A stretch of DNA of 64,000 nucleotides, from NCBI GenBank assembly GCA_930367215.1, contig OV884058.1:103687802-103751801 (forward strand), in the 5' to 3' direction. Positions 23,213 through 35,000 of this stretch are shown piece after piece. The stretch is from Pollenia angustigena. Taxonomy: Eukaryota; Arthropoda; Insecta; Diptera; Polleniidae. The notes under the pieces were generated by a model. The model saw only the letters and a program-made list of their open reading frames with translations. It made no database searches and was not told the DNA's origin. Made by a program: the position numbers and the translations under genes. Position 1 is the stretch's first letter. Every line of letters begins with the position of its first letter.

Positions 23213-24401
23213 TAGGGATTGCTGTGTGGTTTTAACCTAAATCGAAACCGTGGTTTAAATGACCTAAAACCGACCAAAAAACCTCGCTTTAAGCTTTTAT
23301 TTAAAATATGTATTTATGCTTATAAAAAAAAACTTTATATCTAACAGCCTGGAACAATGGCAAGGTATTTAAAAATTCTTTAAATTTAAAATAAGTGCTT
23401 TAAATTAAAATAATAAAAGTACCTAAGTTAAAACTAATAAAAAAAATTGTATTCAATGCAAAAAATATGTATGTATGTATGTCTAGAGTTTGCTAAAAAC
23501 CGTAAAAATGTGAAACCGCGGTTTCGGTTTTAAAATGGTTAAAACCGGTCGGTTTCGGTTCGGTTTTGAAAATATTCAAGTAAAACTATATACATATATA
23601 TTTTTTGTATATATGTAATACAATTTTTTTGTTTGTTTCAACCCTGCTTGCACTTGGAAGATCGTTTTTTCAAAAATCATCGGTATTAGTCTGTTTTGAG
23701 TACTTTTGGTGATTAAAAACTGATTAATTATTAGCACGCTTAAAAATCCACACAAAAATGAATCGCGCTTATGATTTAAAAGTGTTTGATTTGAAATTCA
23801 ATAACAAAAACTATTAAAAAAGAGTCGAAAATGTCTGTAAACTAATAAAAAAACGAATCATATATGACCCTTTAAGAAGAGTCGCGGGTAGGGTACCATT
23901 TTCTCCCGACAAAAGGATCATTTATTATCGGAAAATGAGCGCATATCCTGGTATTTTAATCGAGCTGAAGAGTCAAAAAAGACTTAAATATGATTAAAAA
24001 TTTTAAAAAAATGCTGGCTGGGAGTTTATTAAAAAAAAAACATTTGTACTAATTTTAAATTTAGAGAATTTAGAGATTACCTTGCCATTGTTCCAGGCTA
24101 TTTTGTATAAAGTTTTTGTGTATGAAGTACGAGTAAGATGTATAATTTGCAATTTCTTTTAGCATAAATATACATTTTAAGTAAAAGCTAAAACCGAGGT
24201 TTTTTGGTCGGTTTTCGGTTTTGTAGGCATTAAAACCGCGGTTTCGATTTCGGTTAAAACCGATCAGCAATCCCTAGTATGTACCTATGTAGTTTTACTT
24301 AGATATTTTTAAAAACGAAAACCGAACACAAACCGACCGGTTTTAATCATTTTAAAACCGAGACCGCGGTTTCACATTTTTACGGTTTTCAGCAAACACT
24401 A
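23213..24401. mobile_element. hAT-like element in the gelsolin relic, TSD CTCTGGAT
   Basis: Left TAGGGATTGCTG, right CAGCAAACACTA; CTCTGGAT at 23205-23212 and 24402-24409. Subterminal AACCGCGGTTT and AAACCG phrases recur many times in both arms, and long stretches of the arms pair (AACAATGGCAAGG / CCTTGCCATTGTT). A second end-like CAGCAATCCCTA at about 24270-24281 suggests a duplicated terminus. A related fragment is at 57186-57410. Non-coding. Confidence 0.86.
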
Positions 24402-24426
24402 CTCTGGATTAATGGGAGCAAGTTTG

Positions 24427-25684
24427 GGCTGTAGGAAATATCGCCAAAAAAAAAAACAATGAAAAATCGCCCAAAAAAAAAAATGCATGTTAAAATTGGG
24501 CCTGATTTCATATGAAAAATGGCCCAAAATTTTTGGGCTATTTTTCGTTATTGTTGGGTGATTTTTCGTTTTTAAAATTCTACCATAATCTTACATAGCA
24601 GATAAAACCATGTTTTATTATGGTTGCAAACAACAAAACTATTTTTCAAGAAACTAATTTAACCATAATATGGTTGTTGGCGACAATGATTTGGTTAAAT
24701 TAAACATAATATGGGTAGAATTTTTTTAAAAATGGTTTTGTAGCTTTTTATCTGGGTGTATATATTAAATATATATGTACATATATATCGAAATAAGGAT
24801 TTTCTCTTCTATGGTATAACAAATACTGGCTTCGCGAATTAAAGCTTCTCTGTATAGCCAACCTTTGGCCGGGCGCAAGGATTTTCTCCTCTATGGTATA
24901 ACAAAGACCGGCTTCGCTAACTAAAGCTTCTCTGTTTAGCTTCTCGTTTGCTCTTTGTTTTTTGTGTATGTATACACATCGTTCGCTTTTTTTGCATTTT
25001 CATTTTGCATTTGCCCATAGCTGGTTATACCATAGAGGAGAAAATCCTTGCGCACGGCCGAAGGCCGGCTATACAGAGAAGCTTTAGTTAGCGAAGCCAG
25101 TATTTGTTATACCATAGAAGATGAAATCCTTATTTTGGATATATATATTTTATATATACACCCGGAGTAAAAGCTATAAAAATATTTTATCCATATTATG
25201 TTTAATTTAACCAAATCATTGTCACTGACAACCATATTATGGTTAAATTAGTATCTTTAAAAAAATCACTTGAAATTTTAACGGTGTTTTAAAAAACAAT
25301 TTACACATTTTTGATTATAAGTTAAGTTGCGGAATTTATGACACTTTGCAAAGGACGGACGTTATGACAATTCTTCGTCATAAAGTGTCATAAAGTCCAA
25401 GGACACTACGACACTGGAAGTTATGACATGTCACCTAAATTTATATGAATAATAAACACTTTTTTGCAAATTGAGTAATTTTTTTTTTTTTTTTGGGAAA
25501 AATTCGTTTTTGCTTTTTGGGTCATTTTTCATTTTTTTTTTGGGCCCTTTTTCGTTTTTTTTGGGCAAAATTTCATATTTACCTTTTCGGTCATTTTTCA
25601 TGTTCGCTTGGGCGATTCTTCATTTGGGCGATTTTTCATTTTTTTTTTTTTGCCATTTTTCTTTGGGCGATATTTCCTACAGCC
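24427..25684. mobile_element. Mutator-like non-autonomous element, copy 1, TSD GCAAGTTTG (9 bp)
   Basis: Inverted ends GGCTGTAGGAAATATCGCC ... GGCGATATTTCCTACAGCC are flanked by a 9-bp repeat, GCAAGTTTG at 24418-24426 and 25685-25693. A 9-bp duplication points to the Mutator (MULE/Phantom) group. Arms repeat TTGGGC(G/C)A and its complement. The middle (24784-25140) is a palindromic array of ~82-bp units (CTATGGTATAACAAA, GCTTCGC.AA.TAAAGCTTCTCTG). Outside the array lie ACCATAATATGG inverted phrases. No transposase. A second copy in inverse orientation starts at 62723. Confidence 0.82.
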
Positions 25685-25724
25685 GCAAGTTTGTTTTTGG
25701 TTGGGTGGGTTTACGCTGTTGTGA

Positions 25725-26378
25725 GTAAGATGTGTTAATTTGTTATTTTTCCAATAATACATTTATCTGTTTTTTAATTAGGTTTATATTCAGCATATGC
25801 GTATCAAATAACCCGAACGTCCGCGCAAATTATTTTTAACACTTAAAAATAAAGAACCAAAACTTTTTACGAAATGCTTCCACGGCTGAAGTGCTCTTAA
25901 AGCACCTCCAGAGTAAATATTTATATTTATCTGCCATTTGCTGCTTGTCGTGCAAATTTCCGATGCGCATAATGATATTCATTTTTATATTATACAAAGC
26001 TATCTTTACATTGTTTAAGTGAAATTTAAATTTATTTGCATCCATAAAATGAAATTTATTGGAAATTGCTTATACCTATCAAGTTTATTTTTTTTTAGGA
26101 ATGCCGTTTCATTAACAATAATATTTCGGTGTGGTGAAAATCCATATTTTTGACATAATGAACTATTTTACACAAACAAATTTCCATGTTTTTGTTGTAT
26201 TGTTGTACAACAAATCTTAGTGCTGCCATCTTCTAGTAATTTCACCATGATTTATTCAAATTGCAATATAAAATATATACAGTTATAAAATTATTACAGT
26301 AACTGATTGTGGGTTATTCGTTTTCCGTACTGTTGAAATTGAATAAAAATTTGGTTATTTTCCGAATAATTTTATTTT
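25725..26378. other. spacer after gelsolin relic
   Basis: No convincing continuation of the gelsolin reading frame is seen. The 69-codon minus frame at 25836-26045 shows no family motif. TAGTGCTGCCATCTTCTAGT at 26218-26237 is the inverted partner of the motif at 22227-22246. Confidence 0.5.
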
Positions 26379-27100
26379 TATACCCACACCACAATAGTGG
26401 AGAGGGTATTATGCATTTGTGCTGATGTGTGTAACGCCTTAAAATAGTGGTCCTAGACCCACTTAAAGTATACGGATCTACTCAGAATCACTTTCTGAGT
26501 CGAACTAACGATGTCCGTCCGGCTGGCTGGCAGGCTGGCTGGCTGGCTTGCTGTCCATGTAACCTTGTGCGCAAAGTACAGGTCGCAATTATGGAGATAA
26601 TTTGATGAAATTTGGGTCATAGGTTCTTATTGGCACAAGGACCAAGCCTATTGAAAATGGGCCAAATCGTAGGACCACGAGGGAAGATAGGGGGAAATTT
26701 CTTCCTTTCAGAAACTATCAAACCGATTTTAATGAAATTTAAAACATAGATAGAACCATATCTATATGGACACATAATGTATTAATTTAAAAAAAAAAAT
26801 CGGACCACGACGGGAGATAGGAGGAATTTCTGCCTCTCAAACCAATTTTAATGAAATTTAAAACATAGATAGATCCCTATCTATAGGGACACATTAGCTA
26901 TACAGTTTTCAAAAAATAGGACCACAAGGGGAGGCAGGGGGCAACTTCTGCCTCTCACAAACTTTGAAGCCGATTTTCATGAAGTTTATAAACATAGATA
27001 AGTCCATATTTACATGGACACATAAGCATGATGTGTTTCAAAATACTGTGGTGTAGGGTATCATATGGTCGGGCTTGACCGACTATACTTTCTTACATGT
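26379..27100 (+). repeat. TATACCC dispersed repeat, well-preserved copy
   Basis: Starts TATACCCACACCACAATAG, ends GTCGGGCTTGACCGACTATACTTTC. Internal GGCTGG tandem (26518-26550), then three loosely repeated ~110-bp segments (AATGAAATTTAAAACATAGATAGA). It is almost exactly the reverse complement of 54710-55415, with older relatives at 4672-5430 and within 17416-18477. Non-coding. Such repeats are widespread in fly introns; their class is not clear from sequence alone. Confidence 0.85.
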
Positions 27101-27381
27101 TTAACATTTACGTTTTTTATTCAAAAAACAAACTACAAAAAAATAATGTTTTTCCGTATTTATTTTGTTATGTAGTTTGATCTTTGTCGTTTAAAATATA
27201 TTTTTTAATAGTAAAAATCATTCAATTTTAAGGAATATGTTGTTTAAAAAAATAAAAAATTTAAAAATGAATGTAAAAATCATTTGTTTTAAATGAAATG
27301 TAAATGATCCGTTTTTTAAGTGAATTTTAAGTTGTTTAAAATAAATTTTCTTTTGAATTTAACTACATAATATTTTGAGTG

Positions 27382-28397
27382 TATATAAAAAGAAGTGTAC
27401 ACTTTGATGTCACCACTTACTGCGAAAACGGGTAAACCGATTTCAACAACGTTGGGGTACATTGGGGATAGTCTGTAGATGGTTTATGTAAAGTTTGCAT
27501 GAAATCGGCCCAGTGGTTCCGGAGATATGGCATTTAGATTTTCCTATATATTCCCATACAAAAATCAACAAAAGCCCTCCATTTTGAACACCTTGACTGA
27601 TTTTTATGAAATTTTGTATATGTTTTTGTTAGGTATGAGAATAGATCGTAAAGTATATTTTTAATCGCTAAAGGGCGCCAAATATGGCATAAGCTCCTCT
27701 TCCCTATATCTTATTAGCTTATCAACCGGTTTTCTTTAAATTTGGCATACGGGCACTATAACACCTGAAAGAAAATAGGGAATAGGGCGAGAAATAGTGC
27801 AAGAGGAGTAAAAGCTCTGCCTCCCTATATCTGTTTAACAAATTGACAAATTTTCTTGACATTTTGCAGGAAAATAGTGTAACATCTGGAAAGAACTATA
27901 GCCTAAAATTTTTATTATAGAGGTAAAAGTTCCCTTCCGCAATCTTTTAAGCTAATCAACCGGGTTTCTTAAAATTTGGCATGCTGACACTGTAACATCT
28001 GAAAGGAAATAGGGAAAAGGGCGTGATATAGGGCAATAGCGGTAAAAGAACCCTTTCCCTATATGTTTTAAACAATCGAGCAGGTTTTCTTAAAATTTGG
28101 CATGCAGACACTGTAACATCTGAAAGGATATAGGGAATAGGATGTGAAATAGGGCAAGAAGGGTAAAAGCTCACCCTCCCAATTTCTTCTTGAAATTTCG
28201 CAGCCAAATAGTGTTACGCTGGAAAGTACTAAAGCCTAAAGTTTTTATTATTAAGGGCGTGAAGCAGGAGGGGTAAAAGCTCCCTTCCCTATATCTTCTT
28301 AACAAACAACCGGTTTTCTTGAAATTTGGCATGCAGACACTGTAACATCTGAAAAAAATAAGATATATGGCAAAACAACGTTTGCCGGGACAGCTAG
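27382..28397 (+). mobile_element. non-autonomous Helitron-like element
   Basis: 5' side TATATAAAAAGAAGTGTACAC followed by AAACCGATTTCAACAACG. The 3' side is AACGTTTGCCGGGACAGCTAG directly before T. A CTAG|T end preceded by a short GC-rich stretch, no terminal inverted repeats and no target duplication are Helitron traits. The ACCGATTTCAAC lead is common in insect Helitrons. The interior has about five imperfect ~110-130-bp repeats with TTTTCTT.AAATTTGGCATGC and TGTAACATCTGAAA. No Rep/helicase frame. Confidence 0.72.
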
Positions 28398-30344
28398 TAT
28401 AAAATAAATGAAAATTCAGTTAAAAACCGGTCTACTTATTTTTCATTTATTTTAACGAAAAGTTCATTTAATTTTTACTGTCAAAAATTCAACCCCATAT
28501 TCCGTAAAAACAAAGGAATATTCAGTTTTTTTTGTTTTGTAAATTCAGTAATTTTATATAAAACGGGTTTTACTCGTTTACTCCACAAGAGCCGAATTTC
28601 TAAAAAATACCAGACAGTCGTGGGGAAAAATAGCAGTAAGCGGGAAATTTAACGATTTTTAAACAACTCTCCGTGGCTCATTTTCGCTACAAAAACGTTT
28701 CTCAAATTTAAAATTTACAGATTCTTTACTGTTATTTTTTTTTCGTTTTTCTGGCTTAGAACTACTTGTTTATGTTCACGGTATTAATTACTTTTATAGT
28801 TTTAGTGAATTGAAGACTGCATATGACATTTTTTTTCGATTTAAAATATTTAAAAATATATTTTAATTTATAAAAAAAAAAACAAATATTGATCATAAAA
28901 TAGATAATTGTCCTCTTAAAAAGAGTACGAAGGTCACCTCACCATATAAAGCCTACTCTCATAAAACAGATAAGTACGCCCAAACCCATAATACTGCTAT
29001 TTTAATAAAGTTTGGTATGTCACAGTTTTTTATGCCTAGAAAAAACGCTGTCAACTTTCGCGCAGATCGGTGCATAACTTACCATTGGGCTCATATAAAC
29101 CCTACTCTCGAAAAACCTTAAGTAGCTCTCAATCTGTGTTCTATTGTAATAACATTTGGTCAGTCGTACTTTTAAGGACTATAAATTACTTGTTAAAATT
29201 TCGTGAAGATCGGCCCATTATTCACATATATCCCATATAAAGACCACTCTGGAAATATTCTAACTGTAGATGGAGGGTATCAAAGATTCGGCGCGGCTAA
29301 ATACATAGCTCTTAATTGTTTTTGGGAATTTGAGAGTCATAAACCTTTGAAAGAGCAGCCTATATCTAGATTTATATAAAACTTTTAAAAAATTTTAGGT
29401 TGTAGCGGTATTTTTAAAACAATTCCCGCTAAATTAGATATTTAGCCGTTTCTAGCGGGTTTTAAGTCCGATTTGGCGGAAAATTTAAAAAAACTGGCAA
29501 CAAAACAAAACGACAAAAGGTTTTCATTTGCGCCAACAGCATAATCGTCAAATTCTCAAATTATTTGGCATAACAATATTTTTTTTTTTTTTTTTTGTGT
29601 ACGTTTTATTCTATTTATTTCCGCAAGTGGGCTTTGATATTATAAAAAGAACTAACTTCTTACTTCCTTACACGCAACTATGATAGAATAACTTACATAA
29701 CAGAATTAAATAGAAAAATTCTTCACATGTGATTATAACTTTAGTGAAAAAATCCAATCGTATGTAGCGACACAAATAGGAATCATAAAAACGCAACGCG
29801 GATTTAACCAATTTTTAAAAAGCGACGCAAATAAAACCGACGCAAATCGGGGCTCTAGTGTATATATTTTGCAGTATCGATGGCATTCATATACTTAAAG
29901 AATTCGAATTACTAATGCTTCTAATAAAAGCCACCTGGTTCGTGATGTGTGGAAGAATTTTTTTGTTTAATTTGTACATACATATATCGAAAAATTACGT
30001 TTTGGACTGTGTTTTCAATATAATTTTAAATATTTCTTGTAAGTGTTTTATTGATGACAGCAAATCGTCATAGCACTATTAATTTTAGTACAAAACTCGT
30101 CAATCGTCATTTTACTCTATTTTCTCAAAAAAAAAAATCGTCAAAATGACGAAAAATCGTCACATCTAACAACACTGGAAGTGGGCACTTTCCATACAAA
30201 GACATTAGAGATTTCTGTATATCTGGAGTTGGCCAAGAGCCAAAGTTATTTAATTAGCAACCGACATAATCTAAAAAATAATATGTTTTTTTTATACTTA
30301 AAATTTTTATAAAAATATATAGTTACACAAAGTCAATAAAGTAA
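28398..30344. other. repeat-derived spacer
   Basis: 28910-29310 is a dispersed repeat with TTTCGTGAAGATCGG, CCATATAAA and GGAGGGTATCAAAGATTCGGC landmarks, related to 36130-36500. CATCTAACAACACTG at 30162-30176 looks like a lone hAT-type right end after CGTCA-rich sequence. No gene is recognised. Confidence 0.55.
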
Positions 30345-30543
30345 AAATTTTTTTTAATTTTTTTTTTTAATTATTTTTTTTTTATTTTTTAAATTATTTT
30401 TTTTTTTATTTTTTCTTATTTTATTTTACTTTATTTTATTTTTTATTTTTTTTTTTTTGTCTCTGGCGGGATTCGATCGCGCAACCTCGGTGCTGATAGA
30501 CTAGCTCGCTACCAGCTAGTCTACCGGGGCAGTGTAGTTTTTG
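30345..30543 (-). repeat. tRNA-derived SINE, copy 1
   Basis: On the minus strand the head begins AAAAACTACACTGCCCCGG. It continues through TAGCTGGTAGCGAG (A-box-like) and GATCGAATCCCGCC (B-box-like), then CAGAGAC and a long A-rich tail (poly-T/TTTTA on the plus strand, 30345-30458). The same head recurs at 47697. A head with Pol III boxes plus an A-rich tail fits a short retroposon. Confidence 0.72.
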
Positions 30544-30734
30544 TATTAAAAAACTATGTTTTTTGACTATAATGACTGTTATGACATTTTTATTGTCATA
30601 ATGAAAATTTAAAATTTTCTGTATATTTAAGATATAATAATAAAGTTATTATTTAATACATAACTAATAATCCAAAAAGTGGCGAATAAAGCTACAAAGT
30701 AATGAATTATTGAAGTCATTAAAAGTAGGATTGT

Positions 30735-31058
30735 AAGTAAAGTTTTTGCTGGGAAATAAGCAGAATTGTCGCATTTGGAGTGAGGAGAATCCACAAGCTT
30801 TAGTCGAAAGACCTTTATATCCACAGAACATTATTGTTTGGTGCGCTTTATACGCTGGCGGAGCCATTGGCCCGTAAGTCTTCGAAAACGATGATGGTCA
30901 GAAAGCAAAAAGTTGTGGAAAATTGGTGTTTCAGATAGTGTCCGTTACGCGCCAGCCGTGGCATACAATTTTCTATCCAATAAATACCGTTTCATTGATA
31001 TCAAAAATGTATTATTATTTTTTTTTAATTGTATCACTTTATAAAAAACACCCATTAC
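30735..31058 (+). pseudogene. mariner-family transposase relic (internally deleted)
   Basis: The plus-strand frame reads NKQNCRIWSEENPQALVE, then RPLYPQNIIVWCALYAGG, a stop, then VFENDDGQKA. This is the central catalytic region of insect mariner transposases (IWSDENPQ, VTVWCALWAGG, FFEND.GQ). It then jumps to a C-terminal-like TRQPWHTIFY and an end with AAAAAACACCCA. Both the N-terminal HTH and most of the third catalytic block are missing. Inactive. Confidence 0.78.
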
Positions 31059-32023
31059 ATACATACATACTTAAATCAATCAGAAGTTTTTAAAAAAGTT
31101 GTCTTTATTTTCGTATTATATTTTATGTTTTTTTTACCCTTTAAACATTTTTGCACATCACTGACAAAAATGTAAACATTAAGAAAAAAATGCCATAAAA
31201 CAACACATGCCAAACAATAAAAACAACAAACAAGGTGCCGGTCCTGTTATTTTCTTCTGCATTATTTTCTCTTCTTTTTTTTCTTATTGGTTTTTCGAGC
31301 ACGTTTTTGTGTTTTGTTTACAAAATTGTTGTACATTTTTTATAAGGAAAACAGCTGTTAAGCAAAAGCAAAGCATGATAAAGGCAAAAATACAAAGAAC
31401 ATTGTTTTCCATGCGTTGTTTTTTTATTGGACTGGGAAAGAGTGTCTAAGGAGGGGGGTAAATTTTTCATTAATGCAGTCAGCCAAGGCAAATCTTGTAT
31501 TTGTAAAACTGGTTTTTAGCTCTATGCTTTTTTTTAATATTTTATAAAAAATACATTTGCTTATTTTTTTCGAAAGACTTTATAATAAAACAGGTTTTTT
31601 CTCTTATTATAGTTTCAAAATCTGGTTTAGAGCCAACAACATAATAACAACAAAAAAAAAAAAAATAAAACAACAACAACAACAGCGGTTACCAAAAAGG
31701 ACGTTTAGCGATTTTTTTATTGCTGGCTCTCTAACAATTCGTTCGTTTTAAGACAGACGGACAGTCAGAGACAGGCTTTTTTTTAAATTTGAAAAAAACT
31801 GGTTTTTGAATACGAAACAAGTTAACCCGGTTTTTTATTTTCTGAACTCAATTCACTTTAAGGTTTTCTTATTAAAAATACAACTTTACCGCTGCCGCTC
31901 GTTGTTATAACTGGATGTTGCTAATACTAACAACTTTAACTCAGTTCAACGTAAAGATTTTTCGTTTTTTTTTTTTTTAATTCTGTTTTCAACAACTTTG
32001 AGCAGTTTAGTCTTGGATATAAT
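31059..32023. other. upstream region of the CENP-B-like gene
   Basis: AT-rich, with CAACAACAACAAC at 31672-31684 and short T-runs. TCAGTT at 31941 resembles an insect initiator about 80 bases before the start codon, but this is weak. The open frames at 31207-31449 and 31557-31751 show no family motif. Confidence 0.4.
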
Positions 32024-35000
32024 ATGGCTCAGGTGAGTTTAAAATTAAATTTAACATTTGAAAATACTAATACATTAAATAAAATATTGTAAAGTGCTTA
32101 ACAATTAATAAAACAAATTAAGTTTCAAACGTTTACAAGTGTTGAGAAGTGAAAAATATTAAATGCATACATAGTACCTATTATGTAGTAGGTAGGTGTG
32201 CTTTTGTGTAAAACTGTAAAATGTTTATCGGAGTTTTAAAAATATTGGCTAACTTTACATTTTTGCGAACAAGAGTTTTGCTGCTAAATACCTATGTACC
32301 TATTAATTTTCGAGATCAGCGTTCTATTCCAATGGTTCTGAAATTATTTACTATGTACACAGAAAAAATTATTTTTCCAATTCAAACAAAAAATTTGTAG
32401 AATCAAACAATTTTTTGTCTAAAATCGGTCCTACAAACAAATTCGCATATTCAAACAATTTATTTGCATTTTGTTTATTGAAAAAAAACGCCGATTTTTT
32501 CAAACAATAATTTTACAGAATCAAACAAAAAGTTTACTGAAATTCATATAAATTTCAAACAAATAATTTTGCTGAATCAAACAAAAAAGTTTTGGCACAA
32601 GCAATGACGCGCACACAAGCAAGCACTGTTGGCGAAGATGAAGCAGAGCAGAGCGGCCGGCTGGCTTTGAGACACATTTTTTTGTTGGAATAATTTTTGA
32701 ACGAAGTCATATTTATACTCTCAGTGTTTTTCTTCATCACTCACTGTTACTTTATCCTTTCCTTTGCTAATGAAGAAGAAATGTAACCAAAAACGGCGGC
32801 AGACCGACTCGATATGTTTTTCGCCATCATTCTATTTTTGTGTTTGATGTATTTAAACAAACTGTTTGAAAAAATTGAATACGGGATTTTGTTTTTTTTT
32901 ACCAACTTTGGAACCAACCAAAAATTTATTTTGTTTCTTATAATGTGTTTTTTCTGTTGTTTAAAAAAAATGAAACGTTTTTTTTACCTGCTATTGTTTT
33001 TGTTGTTTTTTTACTACAAACCTCGTCACGCTATCTTATCATTTTTCTTATTGCTGTACTTTTTTAAAGCGTCCAAAAGTAGACTGCATGTGTTTTTTGT
33101 TGTAGTTCTTATATTTCACATAAAGAAGTGTTGCTTACAATCAATAAAAAAAATTGCAAAAAGACGACAACATTAAAGAGCGTTAAATATTTCATACAAA
33201 ATTATGAAAACTTCAAACCAATAGCGCGCTTATTAAATTTTTGAAGAGTTGTCCACAATTTTGTTGGTTAAATAAAAATCAAACAAAAATATTGATTGAA
33301 TCAGTAAAAAAATTTGTAGAAATCAAAAAAATTTTCAAACAAGGGTTTGTTTGAAAATAATTCGGCAATAATTTTTTCTGTGTACATACCTACCTACCTA
33401 CATGGATTCTTTAATTGAGAAGGGTGTTCAAAAATTATCGGAAGATTTTAATTAAATAGAAAATGAGTTCTTAAGTGGGATACACGCTATCGAACTTGAA
33501 TGCCGTTCAAAAATTTCATCATTCAACAGACAACAACAAAATAATTTGTGGTTGAAGTAAATGGTGGTCCAACCAAAACGCACGAAAAACAAAAAGTTTT
33601 CAGAGAAATTTCTGAATATTGTTTTACTATGATAGAAGGATCTATGACAATTATGTGTGAAACAAAATATCGGCCAACTGCTCGTCACGGCTTCGGTGCA
33701 TACCTCTATCCGACGGTCCATATTTTCAATGACTCTGAGTTATGTGCCGAATTATCTTATCCTTTTGCTCTTAAATTGTTCTAAACTTATTGACGTATAC
33801 TTTTTTTTTAAATATGCCCAAAGAAAGAAGTCCAACGGTGTCAAATCACATGATCGTGACTGCTTGTCCGACCTCATTTTCGAAGAAAACCGCAACAAAC
33901 AGGTGTTTTCACATTTCCTACAGAAGAGGGTTAGTAAAATTTGCGCACAATTCTCTCTCGATTATGCTGACCAAAAAAATTACGAAATGCAAGAAAATCT
34001 CATGAAGGCCCATTTACTTCCTTCAAATGCTTCAACAATCTTCACGCGCTGCTCAATTGTGTACATCTCTGAATGGTTAAATTTGCCAAACACTAAAACA
34101 AAGAAATGTCAAATTAATTTGGGCAAAAATATTGACCCTTAGGTGTGACTCACAATTAACACCGTGCACTATGTTTGGACCACCCTTTCTATATCTATAT
34201 CTTCCAAATGGCTGGATGTCTTTCAAAAAAAAAACGAAATGACTCGTTTTTGGCGCGAATAAGCTGTAAGCTCCTAATATCACCCCTTGTTGGGAAATGT
34301 CGTAGGCGACATTTTGAAAAAAAAAAAATGCATCACTCGCTCTTAATCATGTTTATGGAACCGTCCATGTTTTCAAATTAAAACAATGTCAAAATTGTTA
34401 GTAATTTCAAAAATATGTATAAGGTGTTCGATTTGATCGTGTCATGTTTATTTGTTATTTTTTTTCTACCAATTGTTCGCAAGCAAACACACAGGGGGAG
34501 ATTTTGGAAAAAATTTCAATAATTCTGAATTTTGTAAACGGTTAGAAGACCGGGTGAAATAAGATTCCAGATGTTAATTAAGCACTTGTTTTTGAGTTTA
34601 CGCAAAGGAATTATACCCCAGAGAGACATAGGATTTGTATAATATACTAGCATAGAATACTACATGTGTGTCAACCTAAACTACAGTCAAACCACGAAAA
34701 AATGGTACATATGTATGTATATTGCTGGTTTATGTACTACCAAAATGTACGTAGTATAAATGTGGCATCTTATTAAACACAGCTTTTTAGCTGTGTTCAG
34801 TAAGAACTGTAGTACGCATACCATAGTATGCAAACTATATGTCTGTCAGGGGTATTAGGGTCTAAAGACATATCAGGAAAGCCTTCAAGGTTCCACAAGC
34901 AGGGCACTTCGGGTATTACAAAAATTAATAACTATACTGGGGTAGGGATGAAACGATACGAGTAAATACAAGTACATATTCGATACTTTTATATAGGTAC

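Larger units (their letters stand above)
22434..25724 (+). pseudogene. gelsolin/villin-family pseudogene interrupted by two transposons
   Basis: Gelsolins cap and sever actin filaments; this copy cannot encode one. Segment 1 (22434-22630) reads VTRLQEGTETQIFK, then WDEVMAVDFTRTANS and a KWAKKQET-type end. It has an in-frame TAA near 22562 and TAG near 22628. After a gap at 22640-22960, segment 2 (22965-23212) reads [39 protein letters not shown] and [15 protein letters not shown]. These are hallmarks of a gelsolin repeat: ALGGK.PY, LF.CSN and DL..DDVMILD. Removing the insertions at 23213-24401 and 24427-25684 joins ILW to INGSKF and then VFGWVG, the expected VF.WVG strand. A possible donor GTGAGT follows at about 25720. 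Only part of a gelsolin repeat set is present, so this is a decayed paralogue or fragment. Confidence 0.8.

Noticed and set aside
25471..25738. Phe/Leu-rich frames, repeated near 62681-62965
   Set aside because: Translation of the TTTTTGGGCA-type arms of the Mutator-like element; present in both copies only because the element is repeated.
30459..30543. Possible tRNA gene on the minus strand
   Set aside because: Boxes are present, but acceptor ends do not pair and an A-rich tail follows; the second copy is rearranged. Better as a SINE.
32814..33176. 120-codon Phe/Leu-rich plus-strand frame
   Set aside because: Lies wholly inside the CACAGAAAAAATTATT element; composition reflects T-rich DNA and no signal peptide-plus-domain architecture is evident.
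33657..34142. 161-codon plus-strand open frame
   Set aside because: Antisense shadow of the mariner transposase relic on the minus strand.
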